From Saprospiraceae bacterium UBA6168 (GTDB lineage: Bacteria; Bacteroidota; Bacteroidia; Chitinophagales; Saprospiraceae), in NCBI GenBank assembly GCA_002435785.1, contig DIUC01000074.1, positions 1 through 15,124 on the forward strand: a stretch of DNA of 15,124 bases, given 5' to 3'. Both the position numbers and the translations under genes were made by a program. How positions within the stretch are numbered: position 1 is the first letter of the stretch; every line of letters starts with the position of its first letter. This document shows, piece by piece, positions 5,788 through 13,352 of this stretch. Below the pieces are notes generated by a model. That model saw only the letters and a program-made list of their open reading frames with translations, ran no database searches and had not been told where the DNA came from.

Positions 5788-7110
5788 CTACTCGAAAACG
5801 AAGCGATAAGTAGCGGTGGTGTTGGGTGTTCCGTTCCAAATAGGCCCTTCACGGAGTAGGCGGATGGCCTCGTCTTTGTAGGCTTGTGGGGCGTCACCAC
5901 GGGGGTTGAAATTGGTCAGTTTGCCGTTGGCTTGCAGTGTAAAACGCACCCGGACTACCTCCCGTGGCAGGGGCTGTTGGTCGACTTCGGGGTGTCGGAG
6001 GTTGTCGGCCACGTATTGCTTGAATGCATTGAACCCGCCCGCTGGCCTCGGCGACTCCAAGGGAGCGGGCGCTCCACTTGATTGGCTGTAACCAGTCACC
6101 ACCACCTCCGAAAGTGCCACGTCGCTTTCCGCTAAGGTGACGTCAATTGTAGTTTTTTCACCAAAAATGACCTCCATCGGACTGTATCCTGTGTAGGTGA
6201 AATCCAATGCTGCGGCGGTTTGCGGGACGTCAAGGCTATAGCCTCCGTCAATGTCCGTCACGGTTCCTGTGCCTGTGCCTTTTGCCAAAATGCTCACGCC
6301 GATGAGTGGCTGGCCAGTGCCGTCGGTGACTTTACCTGTGATTTTGCGAAGTGAACTAGCTGGCGCAATGGGGTTGCTGGTGGCGGGTGCGTTGTCTGCC
6401 CTTTTCCGAGCTTCGGGCGCACTGGTTTTGGCTTTCGCCAGGTCTGCCGCAGGTTTTTTTTCTTCAAAAGCCACTTCATCGTCGGCTTCCAGAACGGGCT
6501 CAGGGCGGCTTTCCATCAGCGTGACGGGCGGCGGCGCTGCCGATTCCGTGGCCGCTACGCCAGCGTCCTTGGAATTATTGAATGACTGGTCATTCGTATT
6601 TGTTCTTGCCTGTGGGCCGTCCTTTTTCCTTTTTGCGGAAACTTCTGGTTGAAAAGCCACCCGCTCATCGGCGCTCACCCCTTCGGTATTTTCTTGCTGC
6701 GCAATGCTTCCAACCACCGAATCAGCCGAGGCCGAGGCTGGCTCTATGGGGGCGGACTGAACCTCGGTGCTTGCCAAATCAGCCACCGGAGCCGATTTAT
6801 CGCTGGATTGAAACTGCTGCAAGACCACCCATGCCGCCACCAGCACCACTCCTACGGCGGCGATCCGCAGCAAATAAAACCCAGCACCTCGGCGTCCTTC
6901 CGATTGTTTGCGAAGCCGAGCCTTCAATCGGGTGACATCGGCCGCATGGTCGGCCTCGGGCATGGTGCGGTAGCCTTCGAGGGCGTCCGCAAGAAAGGGG
7001 TCTCCTTTAGCTGAGGCATCAAGCGCCCGCTCGTCGTGCCGGGTGGCATCGCCGATAAGCCATTTTAACAGCGGCTCAAGACGGTTTATATGTTCTTTTT
7101 CGTGCTTCAA
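5788..7110 (-). CDS. anti-sigma-like membrane protein with carboxypeptidase-regulatory and TonB-C-like domains
   Basis: Probable partner of the sigma factor encoded just upstream. Residues 1-75 are cytoplasmic and helical (LEPLLKWLIGDATRHDERALDA then DPFLADALEGY), the position of the sigma-binding region in such proteins; I see no zinc-binding HxxxC. One transmembrane helix follows (about 78-99). A low-complexity Ala/Glu/Pro/Ser linker spans about 103-255. A carboxypeptidase-D-regulatory-like fold (about 256-328: KITGKVTDGTGQPLIGVSI, GGYSLDVP, LDFTYTGYSPMEV) leads into SEVVVTGYS, as at the start of SusC/RagA receptors. The end (about 358-440) resembles the C-terminal domain of TonB-like proteins (VVRVRFTLQANGKLTNF, AYKDEAIRLL). 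The start is TTG at 7110; no in-frame ATG occurs between it and the upstream stop, and the next one (residue 50) would remove the sigma-facing region. Domain calls are by pattern. Confidence 0.85.
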   Translation of the reverse strand: MKHEKEHINRLEPLLKWLIGDATRHDERALDASAKGDPFLADALEGYRTMPEADHAADVTRLKARLRKQSEGRRGAGFYLLRIAAVGVVLVAAWVVLQQFQSSDKSAPVADLASTEVQSAPIEPASASADSVVGSIAQQENTEGVSADERVAFQPEVSAKRKKDGPQARTNTNDQSFNNSKDAGVAATESAAPPPVTLMESRPEPVLEADDEVAFEEKKPAADLAKAKTSAPEARKRADNAPATSNPIAPASSLRKITGKVTDGTGQPLIGVSILAKGTGTGTVTDIDGGYSLDVPQTAAALDFTYTGYSPMEVIFGEKTTIDVTLAESDVALSEVVVTGYSQSSGAPAPLESPRPAGGFNAFKQYVADNLRHPEVDQQPLPREVVRVRFTLQANGKLTNFNPRGDAPQAYKDEAIRLLREGPIWNGTPNTTATYRFVFE

Positions 7111-7171
7111 CTTTGGTTGACAACAGGTTGATAAAGGTTGATTTCAAATGGTTAATGAGTGCCTTGGTGTT

Positions 7172-7259
7172 GGCTTAGAAATCCCTTCGGGCTTTCCAAT
7201 CCAGTGTCACATTTGGAGTCGGCTTAGAAATCCCTTTGGGCTTTCCAATCCAGTGTCAC
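7172..7259. repeat. duplicated 39-bp element spanning the sigma-factor stop codon
   Basis: ggcttagaaatcccttcggg and the next 19 bases (7172-7210) recur at 7221-7259 with one mismatch, 49 bp apart. The second copy contains the stop codon of the sigma gene (7256-7258), so the end of that gene is part of the duplication. Each copy can form a small hairpin (gaaatccc / gggctttc with one mismatch). It fills most of the 145-bp gap before the anti-sigma start. Confidence 0.88.
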
Positions 7260-7855
7260 GTGAATGAGGTGACTCCGTTCTTCTCCATGCAGATGCGGAG
7301 GTTTCGCCTACCGTTCTGGATGTTAGAGCGGACGAGGCCAAGGGCATCTCCGGTTGTGTCCGCTATTTCCTTGTACGATTTGTCCTCAAAGTAGAACTGC
7401 TGGACACAGTGCTTTTGTTGCGGCGGCAGCACATCGAGGCATTTTTTCAGCGCAAGCTGCTGGCCGTCCTCTTCAAAAACATCCACTGGATGCAATACCC
7501 CGGCGGATTGCACAACCTCAGCATGCGTGGCGGGCAGCATTTCATCAAAGGAAACGGTGCGGTCTTTTTTGCGGAGCTGCATGAGGCAGTGGTTCTTGGC
7601 CACTACGTGCAGCCAAGGGCGGAATTGGCGGATTTCGTGCATCCGTACCTTCTCCACCAGCGTCTCGAAGATGGCCATGACGGCATCTTCGGCCCTGGTT
7701 TTTTCCTTGAAATATTTTAGGCAAACACCGTACACCAGCTCCACGTAGCGCTCGTAGAGGAGGCCGAGGACCTCCAAATCACCGCTTTGCTGGTACGCCC
7801 GCACCAGTTCGTCGTCTGTTTTTTCAGTGATATTCTTTCGGAAAAACTTGAGCAT
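7256..7855 (-). CDS. ECF-family RNA polymerase sigma factor
   Basis: A 199-residue group 4 sigma factor that would direct RNA polymerase to a small regulon, probably in response to a signal passed through the adjacent membrane protein. Region 2 covers about residues 28-97 (LLYERYVELVYGVCLKYF, RAEDAVMAIFETL, FRPWLHVVAKNHCLMQLRKK) and region 4 about 133-187 (LDVLPPQQKHCVQQFYFEDKSYKEIADTTG, then VRSNIQNGRRNLR). The frame is open to 8002, but those 49 upstream residues look untranslated, and MLKFFRKNITEKTDDELVRAYQQ is a typical beginning, so I use the ATG at 7855. It precedes the anti-sigma-like gene on the same strand, the usual order. It diverges from the rhomboid operon. No TAnnTTTG promoter is seen upstream; autoregulation from an ECF-type promoter is possible but not shown. 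Confidence 0.92.
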   Translation of the reverse strand: MLKFFRKNITEKTDDELVRAYQQSGDLEVLGLLYERYVELVYGVCLKYFKEKTRAEDAVMAIFETLVEKVRMHEIRQFRPWLHVVAKNHCLMQLRKKDRTVSFDEMLPATHAEVVQSAGVLHPVDVFEEDGQQLALKKCLDVLPPQQKHCVQQFYFEDKSYKEIADTTGDALGLVRSNIQNGRRNLRICMEKNGVTSFT

Positions 7856-7931
7856 TTCGTTAGCCGGAAGGCAGTTCCGTGGAGCGAATATCGCTATTTG
7901 AAACGATTGGCCATGACCGAGAAAGTTTATT

Positions 7932-7989
7932 GGGCAAAACAGCTTGAGAATCAGGCTATTGTGACGAAGAAATTGCCCTTGGGCAAAAC
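7932..7989. promoter_or_regulatory. candidate control region upstream of the sigma gene
   Basis: gggcaaaac occurs at 7932-7940 and 7981-7989. The second copy is part of a perfect inverted repeat, ttgccc (7973-7978) and gggcaa (7981-7986), around two bases. They lie 75-135 bp before the sigma ATG in the divergent gap and could be binding sites. This is based only on repetition and symmetry. Confidence 0.3.
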
Positions 7990-8058
7990 TTGCACCCAAC
8001 AAAATCGCCCAGCCCCTGTTTTTTAGGGCTGATAGCCTAATTGAGCTTGCGGTCTGGT

Positions 8059-8066
8059 TATCTTTG
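8059..8066 (+). promoter_or_regulatory. -7 element candidate for the rhomboid operon
   Basis: TATCTTTG matches TAnnTTTG exactly and lies about 35 bp before the first rhomboid ATG. The nearest useful TTG (8041-8043) is only 15 bases away, short of the usual 19-21, so the call is tentative. A T6-atc-A6 stretch lies between it and the start codon. Confidence 0.4.
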
Positions 8067-8101
8067 GCGCTTCGTACCTATTTTTTTATCAAAAAAGAAT
8101 A

Positions 8102-8779
8102 ATGAACAACTTTTATATCACCGACGTGGTGAAGCATTTGCTGATACTGAATGTGATTATTTTTATTGGGACGCAGTTTATGGGAGAGCCTGACAGCACG
8201 ACCCAGCAAATGCTCGTCAGTGGCGAAATTTCAGATTTGGAGTCTTGGGGTCGCTTGAAATTCGCTGTTTTTTACCCCACCTCCGAGTTTTTCCGACCCT
8301 ATCAGGTGGTGACCTATATGTTCATGCACGGCAATTTCACCCATATTTTCTTCAATATGTACGCACTGTACATGTTCGGCACAGCAGTGGAATCAGTGTG
8401 GGGCCCAAAGAAGTTTTTGTTCTACTACCTTTTTACGGGGTTCGGCGCATTGGCCTTGCAAATGCTGGTACAAACTATCGAGTTGGGTCAGGGGGCTCCG
8501 GGGTGGGCCATCAACGTCCCTATGCTCGGCGCATCCGGTGCAGTTTTTGGCATACTGGCAGCTTATGGGTTGCAGTTCCCGAACAATGTGCTCCGATTGC
8601 TAATCCCCCCGATAAGCCTAAAGGCAAAGTATTTTGTCCTTATCTATGCCGCCATTGAGATTGGGCTTGGACTTAGCCCATTCCAAACCGGCGTAGCGCA
8701 TTTTGCACATGTCGGCGGGGCGCTATTCGGCTTCCTGCTCATCATGTTTTGGCGCAAACGGGGTGAGCGGTTGTATTGA
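8102..8779 (+). CDS. rhomboid-family intramembrane serine protease (first copy)
   Basis: A 225-residue membrane protein with about six transmembrane helices. Rhomboids cleave other membrane proteins within or near their membrane segments. The oxyanion/loop motif HGNFTHIFFNMYALYMFG (residues 76-93) includes His81 and Asn85. The nucleophile is Ser145 in LGASGAVFGILAAYG, and the catalytic His203 lies in HFAHVGGALFGF on the last helix. All catalytic residues are present, so activity is expected; substrates cannot be inferred. An insertion between helices 1 and 2 (about 27-66) is typical of Bacteroidota forms. It is followed after 86 bp by a second rhomboid and then an EEP-family gene, an order I recall as recurrent in Bacteroidota, often after mutL, which is not here. 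Confidence 0.95.
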   Translation: MNNFYITDVVKHLLILNVIIFIGTQFMGEPDSTTQQMLVSGEISDLESWGRLKFAVFYPTSEFFRPYQVVTYMFMHGNFTHIFFNMYALYMFGTAVESVWGPKKFLFYYLFTGFGALALQMLVQTIELGQGAPGWAINVPMLGASGAVFGILAAYGLQFPNNVLRLLIPPISLKAKYFVLIYAAIEIGLGLSPFQTGVAHFAHVGGALFGFLLIMFWRKRGERLY

Positions 8780-8865
8780 TACTGAAATTGCTGGATTGCG
8801 TTTTGCGCCCATTTCGACCCAAAACAATTCAACAATCCCCTATTTTTGTAAAAAAGTCGTCCAAT

Positions 8866-9804
8866 ATGTTCAGTTCGATTTGGCAAGACATCAAGGGTTA
8901 TTTTAGCCACGGCAACATGTTGACCCGCATCATCTTGGTCAACCTTGGCGGTTTTTTGATGCTGCTGTTGGCGAGTTTGCTGCTCAGGCCATTCGGGGAT
9001 GGGAGCATGTACAGCGATTTCTCCCATTCGCTGATGATTGGCGCCGACTGGAGGCACAACCTGACGCACCCGTGGGTGTTCATCACGCACATGTTCCTGC
9101 ACGAGGGCTTTTGGCACCTGCTGTGGAACATGCTGGGGCTGTACTGGTTTGGGCGCATCGTTGGCGACCTGTTGGGCGACCGCCGGGTGCTGCCCATGTA
9201 CCTATTGAGCGGCTTGGCGGGCGGGATTGTCTATTTTTTGATGGCTAATATTGGTAGCGGAATGGTCTTTGGTGGCTTTGCGCTCGGTGCTTCGGCAGCG
9301 TTCATGGGCATATTGGTGGTGGCTGGCGTCACGGCACCGGATTACCTGATTGGGTTGCCGCTATTGGGCGATGTTCGCTTGAAGTTCATCGTGCTGTTCT
9401 TCCTTGTCCTTGACCTCGTGGGTATTTCGCAAGGTTCCAATACTGGCGGCAGCTTTGGGCACTTGGGCGGTGCTGGGATGGGGCTGCTCATAGCCTCCCA
9501 ACTGCGCAATGGCAACGACATGACCGCCCCCCTGAACCGGATGTGGGATGCCATTGCCTCGTTTTTTGAAAACCTGTTTTCACCAAAAAGGCCCAAGCCC
9601 AAAATGGCCTACCGCAACCCTGACCTGAAAAAGCAAACGGTTGGAAAGGCCACCCGCAGCAGTGGCCGCCGGGCTGCGTCCACTCCCGAAGACCTCTCCC
9701 ACCAAGAGCAAATTGATGCCATCCTCGATAAAATAAAACTGACTGGCTACGAAAGCCTGTCGGCCACCGAGAAGGAGTTTCTTTTCAACGCCAGCAACAA
9801 GTAA
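8866..9804 (+). CDS. rhomboid-family intramembrane serine protease (second copy, with C-terminal extension)
   Basis: A 312-residue second rhomboid, clearly different from its neighbour. Motifs are HEGFWHLLWNMLGLYWFG (79-96, Asn88), nucleophile Ser143 in LGASAAFMG (the last Gly of GASG is Ala here, which is common) and His199 in SFGHLGGAGMG. After the membrane domain comes a basic, Pro/Lys-rich cytoplasmic linker (about 238-278) and a short helical module (about 280-312, IDAILDKIKLTGYESLSATE then LF) often found at the end of Bacteroidota rhomboids. The frame is open from 8776, but the first 30 residues look non-coding and MFSSIWQDIKGYF is a typical opening, so I chose the ATG at 8866. TATTTTTG at 8841-8848 could be a secondary -7 element without an evident -33 partner. 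Confidence 0.94.
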   Translation: MFSSIWQDIKGYFSHGNMLTRIILVNLGGFLMLLLASLLLRPFGDGSMYSDFSHSLMIGADWRHNLTHPWVFITHMFLHEGFWHLLWNMLGLYWFGRIVGDLLGDRRVLPMYLLSGLAGGIVYFLMANIGSGMVFGGFALGASAAFMGILVVAGVTAPDYLIGLPLLGDVRLKFIVLFFLVLDLVGISQGSNTGGSFGHLGGAGMGLLIASQLRNGNDMTAPLNRMWDAIASFFENLFSPKRPKPKMAYRNPDLKKQTVGKATRSSGRRAASTPEDLSHQEQIDAILDKIKLTGYESLSATEKEFLFNASNK

Positions 9805-9824
9805 TTTGTCATTTTGCCATAATT

Positions 9825-10877
9825 TTGAAACTGCTCACCAATATACTTCGCTGGGCGAACCTGCTGCTGGTTTTGGCTACGCTATTGGCCTACCTCTCTC
9901 CGTGGGTCAACCCGGCGAAAGTCTGGCACTTCACTTTTCTGGGGCTGGCCTACCCGATGCTGCTCTTTGGCAATGTTTTTTTCGCCATTTTTTGGCTAAT
10001 CCGGCATGACAAGTATGCTTTGTTCTCCATTGGCTGCATGTTGGCGGGTCTGGGCTATTTCAGCGGGTTTTTCAACCTGAGTTTTCAAGAAAGCTCCACC
10101 AATGCCAGTTCAGAAATCAAAGTGCTGACCTACAATATCGGCTCATTGAGTGGCTACCCAAGCGGCAAAGCTGAAAAAAAATCGAATATGGAGGCCAACT
10201 TTGAAGCCTTCGGCAAAGGCATTGAACCACCGGATGTGTTCTGCGTACAGGAAGGAAGGGGAGGGAACTTCATTGAGCTTATCAAAAACACCTTCAATTA
10301 CCAGTACCATTACAAGGAAAAAAACACCCTCATTTTCTCCAAGTTTCCCATACAGGACAAAGGCGCTCTCGGCTTTAAGAATACCACCAATTCCTGCGTT
10401 TGGGCAGACCTGAAGACCCCCAATGGAACAGTCAGGGTGTACAGCGCCCACCTCCAATCCAACAAGCTTGGGCAGACCGCTGACAAAATAGCCACCAAGG
10501 GCAAAATCAACGACAAGGAAACTTGGAGTGACATCCGGTTCGTGCTGCGCCGCTACAAAAATGCCGTGACCATCCGAGCGGACCAAGCTCAAAAAGTAGC
10601 CAGTCATATCTCGAAAAGCCCCCACCCCGTCATCCTCTGTGGCGACCTCAACGACCCGCCCGTCTCTTATGTGTACAAGTTGCTTACCAAAAATTTGCAA
10701 GATAGCTTTTGCGAAAAAGGCAGCGGCTTCGGCTCCACTTTCGCAGGCAATTTGCCCTTTCTTCGCATTGATTATGTGCTGCCGGGCAGGCAGTTCAGGG
10801 TGATGAGGCACAAGGTGCTTCCCATAAAGCTCTCCGACCACTACCCCGTGCAGGTGTCGCTGCGGTGGGTGAAATGA
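9825..10877 (+). CDS. membrane-anchored endonuclease/exonuclease/phosphatase (EEP) family protein, TTG start
   Basis: A 350-residue protein with three N-terminal hydrophobic segments (about 8-26, 35-60, 65-85) and an EEP domain (about 98-348) that should lie outside the cytoplasm. The family includes nucleases and phosphodiesterases using Mg2+. Active-site motifs are intact: LTYNIG (Asn104), CVQE (Glu143), YSAHLQSN (His209), GDLNDPP (Asp274, Asn276), RIDYVL (Asp316) and SDHYPV (Asp338, His339). The start is TTG at 9825: there is no ATG between it and the upstream gene's stop, and MKLLTNILRWANLLLVLATL is the expected membrane opening; the next Met (residue 45) would remove the first helix. It lies 20 bp after the second rhomboid, so co-transcription is likely. 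Substrate unknown. Confidence 0.92.
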   Translation: MKLLTNILRWANLLLVLATLLAYLSPWVNPAKVWHFTFLGLAYPMLLFGNVFFAIFWLIRHDKYALFSIGCMLAGLGYFSGFFNLSFQESSTNASSEIKVLTYNIGSLSGYPSGKAEKKSNMEANFEAFGKGIEPPDVFCVQEGRGGNFIELIKNTFNYQYHYKEKNTLIFSKFPIQDKGALGFKNTTNSCVWADLKTPNGTVRVYSAHLQSNKLGQTADKIATKGKINDKETWSDIRFVLRRYKNAVTIRADQAQKVASHISKSPHPVILCGDLNDPPVSYVYKLLTKNLQDSFCEKGSGFGSTFAGNLPFLRIDYVLPGRQFRVMRHKVLPIKLSDHYPVQVSLRWVK

Positions 10878-11675
10878 TGCGTTTACCTTTCCCGCATGGC
10901 TGAATATGGGTATTTTTCAAGAACTACCCTCAAAAGGGTAGTTTCCTGGCAGTCCAATCAAAACATGGCAAAATTTTTGCACTTAAAATCTAAGACTATT
11001 TGGTATCCCCAGTTGAGGAACAGACACGTTTTTTTGAGTGTGGGGCTTTCATTGGATTTGCCAAATAGGTACGCCGACATTGCCTAAGCCTGTCGGTGCC
11101 CATGAACAAAAATACACCCATGTACATAGCTACCTCCCACAGGTGGCCAGCCGCCAATTTCGCACCAGGCGGTAGGTGCCACATAGATTTTCAGCCATTG
11201 CTACTTTGGCTGAAACTTAGTTTCCCATTTGCCGTAACAAAGACTGTTTTTCAACTACCACAAGGAGGCTTTTTTGATGGCTATAGACTTTGCTTTTCGC
11301 AGTTGCCCGGTGCATTGCGGGATGCTGGGGAGTGTTTTGCCGTTCCGCCGGTTTCTGGCTCATTCTGGCCAAAACCAAGGGGAAAAAGTGAGCTTTTACG
11401 CTATGAAAAAAATTGAATTCAAAACTGTTGATAGTGTAAGCAATTGCTGTCCATGCGTTTTTGAAGCAGACATTTTTTAAATCAACAACGGGTAGGTCAA
11501 AAAGGACAATTTTTAATTTATTACATCTATAATTTATTAAAAATTAACATTTTACAATATCCGAACCGTTCCCTCGTGAAAACCTACCGTTTCGTAGATG
11601 GTTCGACACACTGGGAAATATGTGCAATAAAGTCCGTTACCTTTAACCATAATTTTTCACTAACAACTACTGGCT
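10878..11675. other. long intergenic region with hairpins and no confident gene
   Basis: About 800 bp between the EEP gene and the TPR gene. It holds a perfect palindromic hairpin near the start (listed separately), a second stem (ccgaca 11074-11079, tgtcgg 11091-11096) and an AT-rich block with a 9-bp direct repeat aatttatta (11515-11523, 11531-11539) inside an inverted repeat (tttttaat 11510-11517, attaaaaa 11536-11543). A 67-residue frame starts at ATG 11277, 8 bp after aaggagg (11262-11268), and ends at 11480; its sequence looks unlike a normal protein. A 106-residue frame 11096-11416 overlaps it in another phase and is no more convincing. TACCTTTA at 11638-11645 is a poor -7 candidate for the TPR gene. 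Confidence 0.5.
10922..10943. promoter_or_regulatory. perfect 9-bp inverted repeat after the EEP gene
   Basis: aactaccct (10922-10930) and agggtagtt (10935-10943) are exact reverse complements around caaa. It is 45 bp past the EEP stop codon. Only three Ts follow, so it may be a weak terminator of the rhomboid-EEP operon or a symmetrical binding site. Confidence 0.45.
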
Positions 11676-13082
11676 ATGGGGCATTCCAATATTACAGACC
11701 GTCAAGCCATTTTCAACCTGATTTCAAGGTACGAAGACATGCTTGAAAAATTTCAGGTGAAATTTGCCGACCACAAATCCTATCACGCACTGATAGACTA
11801 TTATGAGCGTGAGTGCCTGCTCGACCGAGCACTGGAGGTGGTAGGGTATGCCATTGACCAAACTGGCTACGACACTTTTTTCTTTCTTCGCAAAGCAGAA
11901 CTCCTTCTGGAGAAAAAAGAGGCCACGCAAGCACTTTTCCTGCTCGACCAAGTGGACGCCAAATCACCCGGCCTGTTGCAAACCTCCATTCTCCGGGCAG
12001 AGGCGTTCGCCATGATGGGGATGCACGACCAAAGCCTTGCGTTGTTGGACGGCCTAAAGTTCAATGCCAACAGTGGCGAACTCTGCAAGATTTACGTTTG
12101 CGAAGCCCTGATTTACGACTCCTTAAAGGAGTTCGAGCGCATGTTTTACGTGCTCAAGGCTGCACTGGCCGAAGACCCCTCTAACTCGGAAGCACTTTCG
12201 AGGATGTGGTACGTGGTGGAATACGCCCGTAAGCATGAGGAATCCGTGGAACTGCACGAGAAAATCGTGGAAGAAGACCCTTACAATGCGCTTGCCTGGT
12301 ACAACCTCGGCGCATCGCAATCATACCTTTGCAACTACGAGGAAGCCATAGAAGCCTACGAGTTTGCCTACCTGTCAAAGGACGATTTTGAGTTTGCCTA
12401 CCGGGAGTGCGCAGAGGTTTGCCTCATCACCGGCGATTTCCAGAAAGCCTTGGGCTGCTACCAAGACGTACTGGAGCGCTTTGAGCCGGATGGCGACTTG
12501 TTCCTCAACATTGGGAAGTGCTACGAAGCCTTGGGCAACTACCTCGTAGCGCGGGATTTCTTTCAGCGCTCCGTGGACTTTGACTACTACTGTGCCGAAG
12601 CGCATTTTCATATTGGCCAGTGCTTTGGCAAACAAAAAGAATGGCACAAAGCCGTCGGTGCTTACCAAAAAGCCATCAAGCTGGAGCGCAAGAACGAGGA
12701 TTTCCTCTCCGCCCTTGCGGAGGCTTATTCGAACACTGGCAACCTGAAAAAAGCGTTGGAATACTACCGGGAAGCCGCCGATACGGCCCCGGAAATGCCC
12801 GAACATTGGGTCAAGCTTGCTCATTTCCTGATGAAAAACCGCCGCTTCAACGAGGCCATAGAAGTGCTGGACGAGGCCGACGAGAATGCGTGGGGACCAG
12901 AGCTACTCTACTGCCGCAGCGCCTGTTTTTTTGAGATGGGCAACAAGTCTGAGGCACTGTTCGTATTGGAAGAAGCATTGTACGAAGACTTCGACGCGCA
13001 CACGGCGCTTTTCCGGCTGATGCCGGTTTTGGAAAAAGACAAAGAAGTGAAGGCAGTCATTGCCATTTTTCAGCCTGAGTGA
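11676..13082 (+). CDS. tetratricopeptide repeat (TPR) protein
   Basis: A 468-residue, acidic, almost fully helical protein with no signal peptide or membrane segment, so it is probably cytoplasmic and acts as a binding scaffold. The clearest TPR units are at about residues 204-237 (AWYNLGASQSYLCNYEEAIE), 272-305 (LFLNIGKCYEALGNYLVARD), 306-339 (AHFHIGQCFGKQKEWHKAVG), 340-373 (LSALAEAYSNTGNLKKALEY) and 374-405 (HWVKLAHFLMKNRRFNEAIE). Degenerate units fill the N-terminal half from about residue 35 and the last 60 residues. Long TPR proteins of this general type are common in Bacteroidota, but the partner is unknown. It is a single-gene unit with a strong terminator about 100 bp downstream and a long upstream region that could hold its control signals. 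Confidence 0.9.
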   Translation: MGHSNITDRQAIFNLISRYEDMLEKFQVKFADHKSYHALIDYYERECLLDRALEVVGYAIDQTGYDTFFFLRKAELLLEKKEATQALFLLDQVDAKSPGLLQTSILRAEAFAMMGMHDQSLALLDGLKFNANSGELCKIYVCEALIYDSLKEFERMFYVLKAALAEDPSNSEALSRMWYVVEYARKHEESVELHEKIVEEDPYNALAWYNLGASQSYLCNYEEAIEAYEFAYLSKDDFEFAYRECAEVCLITGDFQKALGCYQDVLERFEPDGDLFLNIGKCYEALGNYLVARDFFQRSVDFDYYCAEAHFHIGQCFGKQKEWHKAVGAYQKAIKLERKNEDFLSALAEAYSNTGNLKKALEYYREAADTAPEMPEHWVKLAHFLMKNRRFNEAIEVLDEADENAWGPELLYCRSACFFEMGNKSEALFVLEEALYEDFDAHTALFRLMPVLEKDKEVKAVIAIFQPE

Positions 13083-13177
13083 TAGCTCACCCTATTCAAC
13101 GCAAGGCTATTTAACTTACTGTAACACATATATTTGCTTCCAATTATTGGAAACGGAAGCAGCTCACCCTGGTGGAG

Positions 13178-13215
13178 GAACGATGTCTGACAATGAAGGC
13201 ATCGTTCTTTTTTTT
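13178..13215 (+). terminator. rho-independent terminator after the TPR gene
   Basis: gaacgatg (13178-13185) pairs exactly with catcgttc (13200-13207) around a 14-nt loop and is followed by eight Ts (13208-13215). It lies about 100 bp after the TPR stop codon in the direction of that gene. Confidence 0.75.
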
Positions 13216-13254
13216 GCTCAGACTGGGCGCTATCGTCGTTCACTGCCCGCCTCA

Positions 13255-13285
13255 TTGCCCCAAATCCAGCAAATGCGTGTCTTTG
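13255..13285 (+). promoter_or_regulatory. promoter candidate for the M48-like lipoprotein gene
   Basis: TTG (13255-13257), a 20-base spacer, then TGTCTTTG (13278-13285), one base off TAnnTTTG. The predicted leader is about 60 nt to the ATG at 13353, and the site lies just after the TPR terminator, where a new promoter is expected. Confidence 0.35.
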
Positions 13286-13352
13286 GAATATTTTTTGAAG
13301 GATAGGCAGGTGGCGTATGACGCACCCCCTTTGCCATTTTCAAAAAACATCA

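Noticed and set aside
7354..7748. Plus-strand frames opposite the sigma factor
   Set aside because: Antisense shadows; the minus frame has sigma region 2 and 4 signatures throughout.
8010..8031. cagccc/gggctg hairpin with a T-run in its loop
   Set aside because: The Ts are inside the loop and no T-tract follows the stem, so it is not a terminator; nothing further supports a function.
11096..11416. 106-residue plus-strand frame beginning MNKNTPMYIATSHRW
   Set aside because: No recognisable fold or homology pattern, overlaps another frame in a different phase, and lies in a region with many random-looking frames.
11277..11480. 67-residue plus-strand frame with a good Shine-Dalgarno sequence
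   Set aside because: Not called as a gene because its composition is unlike a normal protein; kept as a finding only.
13083..13177. Repeated agctcaccct words after the TPR gene
   Set aside because: Two copies of a 10-base word about 75 bp apart, with no symmetry or extension; chance is sufficient.
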